Shown: positions 12,544 through 22,368 of the stretch, one piece after another
How the letters are laid out: each line of letters begins with the position of its first letter
Numbering within the stretch: position 1 is the stretch's first letter
Origin: Purshia tridentata
Taxonomy: Eukaryota; Streptophyta; Magnoliopsida; Rosales; Rosaceae
Direction of reading: 5' to 3'
Assembly: GCA_003254885.1 (NCBI GenBank)
Contig: QANT01003093.1
Coordinates: 1-38,411 of the forward strand
Length of the DNA: 38,411 nucleotides
The notes under the pieces: model-generated
What the model was told of the DNA's origin: nothing
Seen by the model: only the letters and a program-made list of their open reading frames with translations
The model's database searches: none
Position numbers and translations under genes: made by a program

Positions 12544-13916
12544 TTAAAATTCCCTTGGATCAACAAATATCGAAGGCCCAGGAGGAGACTTGGTCCAGTC
12601 CCCAAGAGGCCCATCACTATAATCTTCCATCAGCCTCTTGATACACCACACATCCTCCGCGCAAGATAGTCTCTTCCAGTGTGGTATAGCTAACCTCAAC
12701 GGTTCTTGGCTGCCCACTTCCGTCACCACGACCCCACAACCCAATCCCCTACCCAAATTATGCGCGTGGCCACAAAGCGCCTTCGCCATCTTACCCGCGC
12801 GTGGGCCTCCCCCTCCCAACCCATACAAAAAGACCAACCCAAAAGGCCTGAAAACCTCAGGCACTGAAGGAATTCTCAGCCAAGGCAACGCCCTGTCCAC
12901 CACGCGCGTGGCCTTCGCTGCCAAACGCCGTGCAAGCGACGCGCCTTTGATTTCCAACGTAAAAGCCTCCTTACAATTCCATGCACTCAAAATCGCCCAC
13001 GACTCAGGCGGGTCAGACAGAAATTGGTCTAAACCCGCCCATGAAAACTCGCTCGGCACGGCTAAAAACGTGCCAAGACTGAGCTTGTTTTGGACAACCC
13101 GATCAATGTCCTGAGGGAAAAACTCGGTGGTGGAAAATTGGCGGCGGTAGAGGGTCACGGCCTCTGATGGACTGAGTTTGATGACGGTGACTCGGTGGTG
13201 AGTTTTGACTCGGTGGGCAAAGACAGGTTGGACCAAAATTGAAGGGGTACGGAATTTGGTGTAGTTGCATTTTTGGCTGAAGAGGTTGAGGGACGGTTTG
13301 TTGTCAACTTCAGTGGCCATGTATGAGTACTCTGCACCATTTCTTCGAAACCACTCCTCCATGCGATTAACAAGCTTTAGACCAATGCCTCTTCGCCTGC
13401 AAATTATAACCAAGCAATTGAATTACTGGACCGCAAATATCATATTTTTGTACTATATTTTTGTAGAGGAGGTTACGTACCTAAATGAAGGAGAAACTCG
13501 AAGGCCAAGAATGTAAGCGAGTTTGGTGCAGATGGGGTTTGGATCAAAATCTTCATTGCTAGAGATTCCAAGCTTTTTACCACAAGAAACGATTTTGATG
13601 CAACCCCTGATGACCCCAACAATTTCTTTGGCAGGACCCATTTCAGCCACCTGTTAATTATGATCATATATTTATATATAAGAAACCCATTAATAACTAC
13701 ATAAAACATTATTAATCAATAAAATGGAATAAACGTACTGACCAGCATGAGGAAGGAGGGAGAATGGCGGATTCTGCAAATGGGGTCACCTAAAAGATGG
13801 GTGTAGAGAGACATTTGGGAAGTTGAGCCACCACCAGCCTCACACCTTCTCTCCAAGTCCTCCACATTTTTGGTGTCCTTGTTCATGTCCAACTCTCTGA
13901 TATTCACCAACACCAT
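12544..13916 (-). CDS. HLS1: HOOKLESS1-like GNAT-family N-acetyltransferase
   Basis: Three exons on the minus strand, 13916-13743, 13650-13481 and 13396-12544, give 398 residues (HLS1 proteins are about 400). The first donor is CTG|GTCAGT. The tempting GTACGT four bases further on would break the frame. Exon 1 carries the family segment LLGDPICRIRHSPSFLML. Exon 2 has VGVIRGCIK and YILGLRVSPSFR. The acetyl-CoA loop R115-x-x-G118-x-G120 is formed across the exon 2/3 junction. Exon 3 continues with EWFRRNGAEYSYMAT, RVTVIKL, FSTTEFFP and the conserved end GDWTKSPPGPSIFVDPREF. HLS1 acts in the nucleus in ethylene-, auxin- and light-controlled apical-hook growth and affects histone acetylation. Direct catalysis was long inferred from the fold. 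The protein is intact, and HLS1 versus a close HLS1-like paralogue is not settled. Confidence 0.93.
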
Positions 13917-14090
13917 GCCTAATTACTTATCACACCCACCAACCACAGAGAGAGAGAGTGAGCTAGAGAGCCAAATTAGTAAAAATAGAACCTGATCATA
14001 CAGAGTTTATCTTTGACAGAAAATTACATCACCCTATATAGAGTAGTAGTAGAAGTAGTAGAAGTAGAAGAAGAAGAAAATAAAAAAGAT
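13917..14090 (-). promoter_or_regulatory. Leader/proximal promoter of the HLS1-like gene with purine repeats
   Basis: Directly upstream of the minus-strand start lie a GA run (13947-13958) and an AGT/AGA-type trinucleotide tract (14043-14080). On the transcribed strand these read as CT-rich sequence, typical of plant leaders and GAGA-type elements. The transcription start cannot be fixed. Confidence 0.35.
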
Positions 14091-15090
14091 TAAGAACAGG
14101 GCATTGGGTAATGGGGCAATAAATTAATATGGTTTCGATGATGATTCCTCTTCATCTTATATTTTCTATCTTTCTATGATGATTTGTGGAATGGTACGGA
14201 TGAAAATAATGTGTAATGATTGGATAGAGGAAGAAGCTGTTACGCTGCCTTCAAATGATTTCTTGGTTCTTGGGCTACTTTTTAATGTGTTTTAAGAAAT
14301 GATTAGCATCGGTTGCAGAGGCTTATGATCAAGGGACACATGGATAGAGAAACAGAGTAAAGAGAGTTAGTGGTAATGGTGGCTATTAATAATAGTTTAG
14401 GAAGACATCGATGCGCGGCAATCAATTTCAGTCCCACCCACTAAGGCTGAGCGAAAATAAAGAAAGAAATAGAAGATGAATAGATTATAGAAATTAAATG
14501 AAAGAAGGTGAAGCAAAAGTACAACTAGGACAAGCCAAGCCACTCAAATCACATTTACAAACCAAAAACATGCTGATGATAGTAGGTGAGTCATGGGTGA
14601 TACTATATGTATACTTATTGAAACTAAATGGGATAGGAGTAGGAGTGGATCCAGATAGGGATGGGCATTAAAATCGAAAATATCGAAACCCTCTCGTTTT
14701 ACAACGTTCTATTTTAATTGGTCCTGACCCGAAACTTTTTCTTTTCAAATCCCAGACCGATATTTAACTGTACCAATCCCAAATGAGATGGGTTCAGTTC
14801 CCCCCACTTAAGACATGTTTATCTTGAATCGAACCTATCTATTTACAATTTATTTATTTTATTCAAAGCTAAATGTAAATTTATATATTTAAAAATTATG
14901 TTAACATATTTTATATTTTATTTTTCTTAATAGAGTTTAAGTGTCGTATAATGACGAACTAATTATTAATTTAATAGTATTTTTCTCCTAAACATTGTAA
15001 GATGTCCTAATTTTGAATTTTTCTTTTCCAATAAATAAATAAAGTGTTATGCGTATTATATATCAACTCGATCAGCACAATGAAGGCTAT
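14091..15090. other. Spacer with probable degraded transposon sequence
   Basis: No gene recognised. The part around 14655-14850 (GGGATGGGCATTAAAATCG followed by alternating GAACC/GACCC-like words) resembles subterminal repeats of plant hAT-type non-autonomous elements, but I could not define ends or a target duplication. Confidence 0.3.
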
Positions 15091-15814
15091 ATATTGAGCA
15101 GCAACATCTCGATCCCTATATACACTTGGACCAATTCTTGGACTTAGTTGGGAAGGGCCCATTGGCACACTACTAACAGTCATTAGGCATTAGAAGTTGA
15201 AGAAAAGAAATGCATGACGGGCCTCAAAAACCATAAGTCATACAAAGTTGTAAGGATCTCAAAAATTTCAAATTTCCCATAAAAATATGTAATTGCCAGA
15301 TGGATTTTTGAGAGTAATTAAGTGACCAATTAGTAATAACTGTTAGCTTCATATACATTGGCAATTGATTCATTCTCTAACAACTTAAATTCTTCGGCCA
15401 AATAGACCAATTTTAATTCACGAAATGTATAAATACTAAGACAACAAATTGACCAAAACAAAAATGAGCTAATTAAGACAATATTGAGCAGCAACATCTC
15501 GATCCCTATATACACTCGGACCAATTCTTGGACTTAGTTGGGAAGGGCCCATTGGCACACTAATAACAGTCATTAGGCATTAGAAGTTGAAGAAAAGAAA
15601 TGCATGACGGGCCTCAAAAACCATAGACTACAGATGGATTTTTGAGAGTAATTAAGTGACCAATTAGTAATAACTGTTAACTTCATATACATTGGCAATT
15701 GATTCATTTTCTAACAACTTAAATTCTTCGGCCAAATAGACCAATTCCAATTCACGAAATGTATAAATACTAAGACAAAAAATTGACCAAAACAAAAATG
15801 AGCTAATTAAGACA
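15091..15814. repeat. Head-to-tail tandem duplication, about 0.39 and 0.33 kb
   Basis: Copy 1 is 15091-15480 and copy 2 is 15481-15814; both begin ATATTGAGCAGCAACATCTC and end GAGCTAATTAAGACA. Copy 2 lacks about 56 bases after the shared AAAAACCATA. Remaining differences are scattered single bases, so the event is fairly recent. On the minus strand each copy contains an open frame with a hydrophobic stretch (ISSFLFWSI) followed by YLAEEFKLLENESIANVYE. Several of the few differences change amino acids, so coding is not supported. Confidence 0.9.
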
Positions 15815-18658
15815 ACAAAAGTCAGCAGTCCTGCATAAACAAAACCGCACAAAATCTGGATCAATCTCTTGCAAGAGACAAGCTTAGAAATGATCGTCAT
15901 GAGCATTATATTAGTTATCTCCAGAATCCATTTTCCACGTCTGGATTTTGATTTTTTATTGTGGGGAGTTTGGGTTGACATATATTTCAGTTAAAATCAA
16001 AGAAAGTTTGATCAAAGATTAGTCTCAAGCCTCAAGGTCATCTCATTAGTATGTGCCGCGGCAATTAGTACGTAGTTCTCCAAATAATATATATATTAGT
16101 GGTTAAACAATTATTATTAATAGGTCCATTATTAAAATAAGTTGGTGTTAACTTCGTTTGGTTGTACTAAAATTGATAGGTTTTGTATCTTCCTAGCTTT
16201 GTTTCTGCCTATACAGCTTGCATATATGGTAGTATAGGCAGGCTTCCATTGGCAGATGAAACCCACTAACTTTTGTCTTTATCTATAGATCGTTTATTAC
16301 AAAGGATCTGGCTTTTGGCATTGATTTGCCGTAACAAAGTTGAATCTCGATCTCCAAGTGATATATTATCACATGTTTTCAAAGACAAATATTAAAAGCC
16401 TAATTAGAATAAGCTATTTAAACACAATTTTTCTTAAGAATAAAACTATGTGGTCATGAAAAATGGTGAATATACATGGGATGAGTTATAAACTTGGATG
16501 TCTACAAGTTCAACCCCATTATGCATGGGAAGAAACGGACAAATGCATTGATCAGCATCACCTTTAAAGAAATAAGTGGGGGATGAAGGTTGAGCTTCCA
16601 TACTTAGAATTTTTTAGAACCAAAATTCTAATAACTGAATTCAAAAATTAAACTATCAGAAAATGAGTCAATAATGTATATAAATCTAACATATCAGTAT
16701 GTAGTATTACTCTTCACTTTTTTAAGTGATCCATTCTCTATACATGCAAGAGCCCACTATTCATCTTGTGCACCTTAAAAGACTTCTAATATATATATAT
16801 AATTAATGCAGCTTTGGAGAGATTAATTGGGATTGTGGAAAACAAAAAGTGAGATGTAAATCTTGCCCAATGTCCATCCCAATTCCCAAACCACATATAT
16901 GCGTCCCTCTGACTCATACAATTCCAAATAGTTGGTATTCTTTTCGAAACGCCAAAAACGTCCCCTTCCCCTTAACAAATTACAATCCAAGGCTTGGTCT
17001 TATGTGTACGCCCAAACTGATGTCCCATACTTTATTTATATACTCCCTAATTTTAAATCTCCTAACCAACCTAAACGTTGGTCTAAATTCCTACAATTTA
17101 AAAACTCTCTCAAAATTCTCTATAATTTATAATAACTTTTATACCCTTTGGAGATAGATTGACCTTACGCATGACGCCAAACTAAAGTGAGCTGTAAAAA
17201 GTTAATCATGTATTGGAATCCCATTCTCCACAAACTTCAATTTGTTGGGACATCAAATAATGGGATAAACATGCATGCCACGTACCCGAGTCGCGACTAT
17301 AACTTCAATGCCTTTCTTAGTTCCCACTTTCATCCCATTTTCTGCTTCTTGTAAATATAGCCACTCATTCACTCCTATTAAGTAGTAGTTGAATTTTTTT
17401 GTCGATCTAGATCATTCATATAATAAAATATAATTTACAATTAATTAATAATATGTTATATTAATAAAATAATAAAATATAATTTACAATTAATTAAAAA
17501 TTTAGCAATATAACATCTCGAATTGTACTTAACAAGAAATCAGTTTTCTTCTAAACTAAAACTAATTATATACAATGTGAATCTTATAATTTATACTAAA
17601 TTAATGCTGTTGAAGTGTTGATGATTCCATTTTTTCACTTAATGGATTATATATTCTTCTTTTGGAAAAAAGGAAGAAAAAAGTTGAGCATGGATTCTTC
17701 TACCATTATGAAAAAGCAAAAAAGGAGGATGGGTTGGGATTATATAAAAATGGTTTCCCAGAAGAATGGGAGCACATTTATACCCAACTCAATTGGGTGT
17801 TAAATTCAATCCAGCTAGACATCCCACTCCTTTATATATGTTATAAATAATTAATGTTTATATAAAATTGATTTCTAGGTAGCACTAAACAGATAAGTGT
17901 TTTTGTTTGATGACTATTACTGAATTTCTTGAGGAATATATCAACCACAAACCCCACACCCGGCCCAGACCTCTTGCGCGCGCGGAGACACGCAGCCGCC
18001 CTCACCAAGCTCCTTGGAACCCATCCCACATAACAAGAAAGAAAACAATACACTCCACCTTGCGCTCTCATAGGTGATGTCTAGAGGTTTCAGATCCTCT
18101 ATCCTTATGTACATACTAGTATTTTGCCATGCGTGTTGCGGTGTCGATTTATCTTTCTAAACATTCAATTAAAAATTTTAATAATTTATTTATCCTAAAA
18201 TAATGATAGTGGAAAAGCGAAATGCTAAAATAAAGGTGTATTTTTGTATTTTTTAATTATAATTATTTTATTTTACATTTTTGTCATTTATTAACAAATA
18301 ATGTTATCAGTATCTATTTTTTAAGTGGGAGTATTTTTAGAATTCACATATTTAACCATTTTACTTTTCTTCTAGCTTTATATATATAGATATATACATA
18401 TATACATACATACCATCTTAATATTCTAATTCTGTATAAATTCCTAATTAATAACATCATTTTAATTAGATACAAATACAATATCAGCAGTTGTCTTCAC
18501 AGCACTCAATGAAATATAAGAAGAGAATCATATATATTTTAATTTGTGTGTGACATGTTATGCCATTATTTGAATAATAAGTATATAAATGCAAATAAAA
18601 ATTCATTTAATTAATGATCTAGATTGATACCAAAGGAATCATTTTCATCATCACTCTA
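15815..18658. other. Spacer upstream of the LBD gene
   Basis: AT-rich, with no recognisable gene. Small open frames here (for example 16849-17157 and 17615-17850) are low-complexity and resemble nothing known. It contains an exact 28-bp direct repeat (17421-17497) and a GC-rich, CpG-rich patch at about 17955-18010 (GCGCGCGCGG) that stands out from its surroundings and may be a remnant of a mobile element. Confidence 0.5.
17421..17497. repeat. Exact 28-bp direct repeat
   Basis: A 28-base AT-rich word containing AATATAATTTACAATTAAT (start trimmed) occurs at 17421-17448 and again at 17470-17497 with 21 bases between. It is probably a slippage or repair duplication. Confidence 0.8.
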
Positions 18659-18670
18659 TCTATATATATA
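18659..18670 (+). promoter_or_regulatory. Probable TATA box of the LBD gene
   Basis: TATATATATA about 150 bases before the upstream ORF and 155-165 before the main start, followed by a CT-rich stretch. Transcription would start near 18690-18705. TA runs are common in this window, so the position is an inference from spacing. Confidence 0.45.
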
Positions 18671-18810
18671 CCTACCTCTCCTTCATAAACCATACAAAGA
18701 CACTCGATCTCCCACATCTCTAAATTATAACGCAGGCTAGTTTTCGTGGGGTTGAGAAGAGACAAAAACACTGTTGTTGTTGTTTTCCATCGGAATCTTC
18801 AGAGATATTC

Positions 18811-18822
18811 ATGCGCGCGTGA
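18811..18822 (+). promoter_or_regulatory. Three-codon upstream ORF abutting the LBD start
   Basis: ATGCGCGCGTGA encodes Met-Arg-Ala-stop and ends two bases before the main ATG at 18825. It contains the first AUG after the likely transcription start. Ribosomes would have to leak past it or reinitiate almost at once, so it may damp translation of the LBD protein. The sequence is certain; the effect is inferred. Confidence 0.55.
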
Positions 18823-18824
18823 AC

Positions 18825-19614
18825 ATGAGTTGCAACGGATGCCGAGTCCTCCGAAAGGGTTGCAGTGAGAACTGCATGCTCAGACAATGCCTGCAATGGA
18901 TCGAAGACCCCCAAGCTCAAGCCCACGCCACCGTTTTTGTCGCCAAGTTCTTCGGCCGTGCCGGCCTCCTCTCCTTCATCTCCGCCGTCTCTGTGCCCCA
19001 ACGACCCGGTATATATAATTAAGAATACATAAATAAATTAAGATTATGATAGGTTAAGAGTTCGATTTTAAAAAAAATTATAAATAAATTTGGATGTTTC
19101 AGCTTTGTTTCAGTCGTTGTTATTTGAGGCGGTGGGCCGGACTATAAGTCCGGTCAGTGGAGCGACGGGGCTGCTTTTGGCGGGGAACTGGCATGTGTGC
19201 CAGGTGGCGGTGGAGACGGTGCTATGCGGCGGCGCGTTAGACCCACTTCCCGAGTACACTACTACTACTACTACTATTACTACTCATGACCATGACTGTG
19301 TTCATCATAACATTCAACGAGGACAGCGCCAGTATTGCTCCATGTCCAAGTCCAAGAAGAGGCCTTTGACTTTCGACGAAGGTCACGATGACGTGGAGAA
19401 CTTCCAGCCGCCGGATCTTGATCTTAGGTTGACCTCATCGAAGCGTAGAGATATTGTTTATGAACACAGAGCAGCGACGTCGCCAACGCCGACTCCGTCC
19501 GTGGAAGACTCGGAAACGACGACGTTGGGGAGTGGAACTAATTCATCATCAGCAGATAACTGTACTACTACTGGTTTAGAGGGATCGACAAAGCTTCTAA
19601 GATTATTCATTTGA
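18825..19614 (+). CDS. Class II LOB-domain (LBD/ASL) transcription factor
   Basis: Exons 18825-19008 and 19103-19614 give 231 residues; the single 94-base intron sits within the codon after QRP, the usual class II position. The N-terminus MSCNGCRVLRKGC is typical, and the zinc-binding block C3-X2-C6-X6-C13-X3-C17 is complete. It is followed by HATVFVAKFFGRAGLLSFISAV. The tail has a basic stretch (SKSKKRP), DLDLRL and the clade-typical end STKLLRLFI. Class II members lack the functional leucine-zipper-like coil of class I. LBD37/38/39 repress nitrate-response and anthocyanin genes in the nucleus, and the neighbouring HLS1- and NPY-like genes favour that subgroup over LBD40-42. The second half of the LOB domain is unusually divergent (AVGRTISPVSG, LLLAGNW, VLCGGAL). 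An in-frame ATG at 18774 would add 17 unrelated residues and is rejected. Confidence 0.9.
19258..19284 (+). repeat. Coding (ACT)n microsatellite
   Basis: Six ACT codons, one ATT and two more ACT encode residues 114-122 of the LBD protein (six Thr, Ile, two Thr), just past the LOB domain. Length changes here would keep frame and alter a threonine-rich linker. Confidence 0.85.
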
Positions 19615-20591
19615 GAGAGATTTTGATTAATTAATTAGTAAATAATTTGTGGGCAAGAATAAATTCACAAATTAAAGCATATATATAAACTATATAAATT
19701 AAGCATCCTCCTATGTATACTTTTTTTTTATTTATCTTTTATCATAAATTAATTTGATCGAATCAAAATCTTTCTTATCGTCTATTGTTTATAGATAATT
19801 AAATTTAAAATTTCGATCCCTAATATTGTAGAGAGAAATACCATAAATTATGACTAAGTGAATCTTTATTGATCATTCTTATGTCTAAATTTTATATATA
19901 CTTTTTAATTTCATTTAGTTGGGCCTGGCCTGCCCCCATTTTACTAATTTTTTTTTCATTTAGTTAACTTTTAATAAAATACAACACATATATATACTAA
20001 AATTTAAACCCAAATTACTATTTTTTTTATATGAAATCCTAATACTTAATGAATCCGCCTACAAGGAGATAAGTTTTTGGTGAGAAAATAAAAAATCAGC
20101 AATATAGGATAATTAATTGGAATATGCAAATTATATATCCATTGCAATCAATGAGCTGAGCTTAATCTCTTATCAAGCTAGCTAGGTCAAGATTACATGA
20201 AGAAATTAAATTAACATGTATCCCGCGTGTCTGAAAATTTCAAGATCAAATACATGCATGCATGGTGCATACACTCAATTTTAGATAATTAGTTGACTGA
20301 TGAATTAATATATTGTTAAGGTGGATGATGATGAAAATGAATCGTACATGTAGAAGGACATGCGACCCTGGATGACATGAATAAAGGAGAGATATATCCT
20401 ACAGATCTTGCATTGTTGATTGCCTGCCTGCTGGTGGAGGGAATGTCAGTACAGCTCAGGCCTCATGAATGTTTGTTGTCAGTCACCCAAACTCCAGACC
20501 ATTTTTCTACAGTTTTGGTAATGCATGCATGCTTCAACATGAAAATAAAATTATTGGAGAGTTGGGTCCCTTTAGACTTTTGATTAGCTTG

Positions 20592-20614
20592 CAACTTTGC
20601 AAATTGCAAAGTTG
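20592..20614. repeat. Perfect 10-bp inverted repeat with 3-base loop
   Basis: CAACTTTGCA, AAT, TGCAAAGTTG. It is a perfect short hairpin in the spacer. No T-run follows and no associated element ends are evident, so its role is unknown. Confidence 0.8.
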
Positions 20615-21160
20615 AGACACATCACTAAAAAGATGAGACACATTGACAATGGCCTCCAGCTGGGAACTTTTCTATGGCTTTGTCAGAAAAAATAAAGTAC
20701 AAAAATATTTTGTAAGAAACAAGAAAAAGAAAAGAAAAGATAGAAGAGCATTGAATTTGGAGGCAAATGGGGTGGTTGACCTTTACAGTCCACAACGGGA
20801 GAAAACTAATAAAACCGACAGTTTGTCGTTCATAGGAGAAGGGTGCTCAAGAGTCGAGAAAGAAATTTCAGTCCGAAAATATAGGGAGGAGGACATGCAG
20901 AAAAGAAAATTGGGTTTGGTTGGGTGTCCAGAGGCGCATGTTAGTGGTGGCCCTCTCACATCCGCAACTGCTGGAAGCTTAACGTGGGTTGTCGCTGACC
21001 CAACTAGTCTTACCTGGTCAAACGAATCGAATCGTTGCTCCAGTTCTTAAAAGTTAAGAGCTGTTCTATGGCCCAAAAAAAAAGAAAGAGATGTGATAAA
21101 CAGTGACCCAAGCACAGTTCTTTAGGAGGGTTGTAATGACTTGATGTTGAATAACCGGAT

Positions 21161-21350
21161 GGTCAAGCTAAGGTCGTATATTTTCTATCAAGCTCAAGCT
21201 CGAATGATTTTTTCTATAGTTTTTTTTTCAAATGGGTTCAAGCTTGAACTCAACTTGGCTCATTTGACTGGGTAAGAGTGTAAATGTGCCGGGCCAAGTT
21301 CTAAGGTGGTCAAGCTCAGCTTGGATATTTTCTATCGAGCTCAAGCTTGG
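21161..21350. repeat. Diverged direct repeat rich in AGCTCAAGCT words
   Basis: GGTCAAGCT followed by ATATTTTCTATC and AAGCTCAAGCT-like words occurs at 21161-21203 and again at 21308-21350, with further GGTTCAAGCTTGAA palindromic words between and after. The pattern resembles subterminal repeats of plant non-autonomous DNA transposons, but no ends were found. Confidence 0.5.
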
Positions 21351-22368
21351 TTCAAGCTTGAATGTGGAGCCCACTCCATCAACTAAACGTTATATAATGT
21401 GTGTGTTAATAACTGAGTGATGAATTCATAACACTTCATTGTGTGAGTGATATAGTTAAAATCTCAATATCAATACCACCCTGATATTGTAGATTAATAA
21501 TCAGATCCTCATTTTATAAACCAGTTCGACCTCTCCTTGGAGATAATGCCTATTTCAAGTGCATTGGTCGGTTTTCAACCTCAGGTTGATGTAAGTAGTT
21601 ACAAAACTTTATTCAAGAAGAGGTCAAAAAAGGGAGCTAACTTTCATTTCTCTGAGTCAGCCATTCACCATGTGAGGGAACCATCCGAGGATGAATTGGA
21701 CAAAATACGAGGATCAAGGGGAAAGCTTAATTCTAGAAATCATATTACAAATATGTGAAAAACATAGCACAGAAGTTTAAGAAAGAGACGTGTTTGAAGT
21801 GTGGTATATTGACTGCTGTACTATTTCAAACAACATGAGCCCATCTCCATCCTCTACAACTAAGGTATGTACTGCAAAAATCTTGGTACTCGCCAATTTA
21901 CTAGATTGTACACCCACTCTAACAGGATATTAAATCAACTTGTTTCAAACTATACTGAAAGTAATGACTATGGCATTGCTGAAATGACCAATAATCAAGC
22001 AGAAGTAGAGGCATGTCCAGATGATCAAATGAAGAATTTTACCACAAACTACTTAATTGTGATCAGGAGAACATTACATATATATACATATACATTTTAC
22101 TTTTTGCCCAAAGGAAAGAAAGAGTGCTTGTATACAGCTAATTGGTGAGAAGGAAAAGCCATTCTCTGTATTCTTCAGATACAAAGACACATGAGATACA
22201 TGACACAGAAGACCACAACAGGTTCCAAAAATGCCAAATCAGAAGCCAAAACTAGCTATTTGATCCATCCTTATTCCCGCTGCTGCTGGGTGCTGCCTCC
22301 ATCCGGTGGAAAAAGAAAGGTTCCGTGTAATGTTAGCATTAGGAGTGAGTAATCAAATAAGATCAGTT

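Larger units (their letters stand above)
19615..22368. other. Spacer between the LBD and QWRF genes
   Basis: Convergent spacer of about 2.75 kb. Open frames at 20643-21050, 21537-21758 and 21867-22148 were inspected and match no family I know. They are Lys/Ser-rich or lack splice support. The right end (about 22200-22368) is probably the 3' UTR of the QWRF gene. It contains a perfect palindrome (20592-20614) and a diverged direct repeat (21161-21350). Confidence 0.5.

Noticed and set aside
13739..13742. GTACGT as the HLS1-like exon 1 donor
   Set aside because: Joining there to the exon 2 acceptor gives a stop within a few codons, whereas the donor at CTG|GTCAGT restores the family sequence MLVAEMG.
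14655..14850. Defined hAT element
   Set aside because: The words resemble subterminal repeats, but no terminal inverted repeats or 8-bp duplication could be found, so it is only mentioned as possible remnant sequence.
15330..15981. Two minus-strand open frames (64 and 105 residues) in the tandem duplication as real genes
   Set aside because: They mirror each other only because of the DNA duplication. Several of the few differences change amino acids, and no family is recognised.
18774..18824. Longer LBD start at 18774
   Set aside because: It adds 17 residues unlike any LBD. The family start MSCNGCRVLRKGC coincides with the ATG at 18825.
20643..22148. Open frames at 20643-21050, 21537-21758 and 21867-22148 as hypothetical genes
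   Set aside because: Compositionally biased, with no domain and no splice sites linking them. Part overlaps repeat-like sequence.
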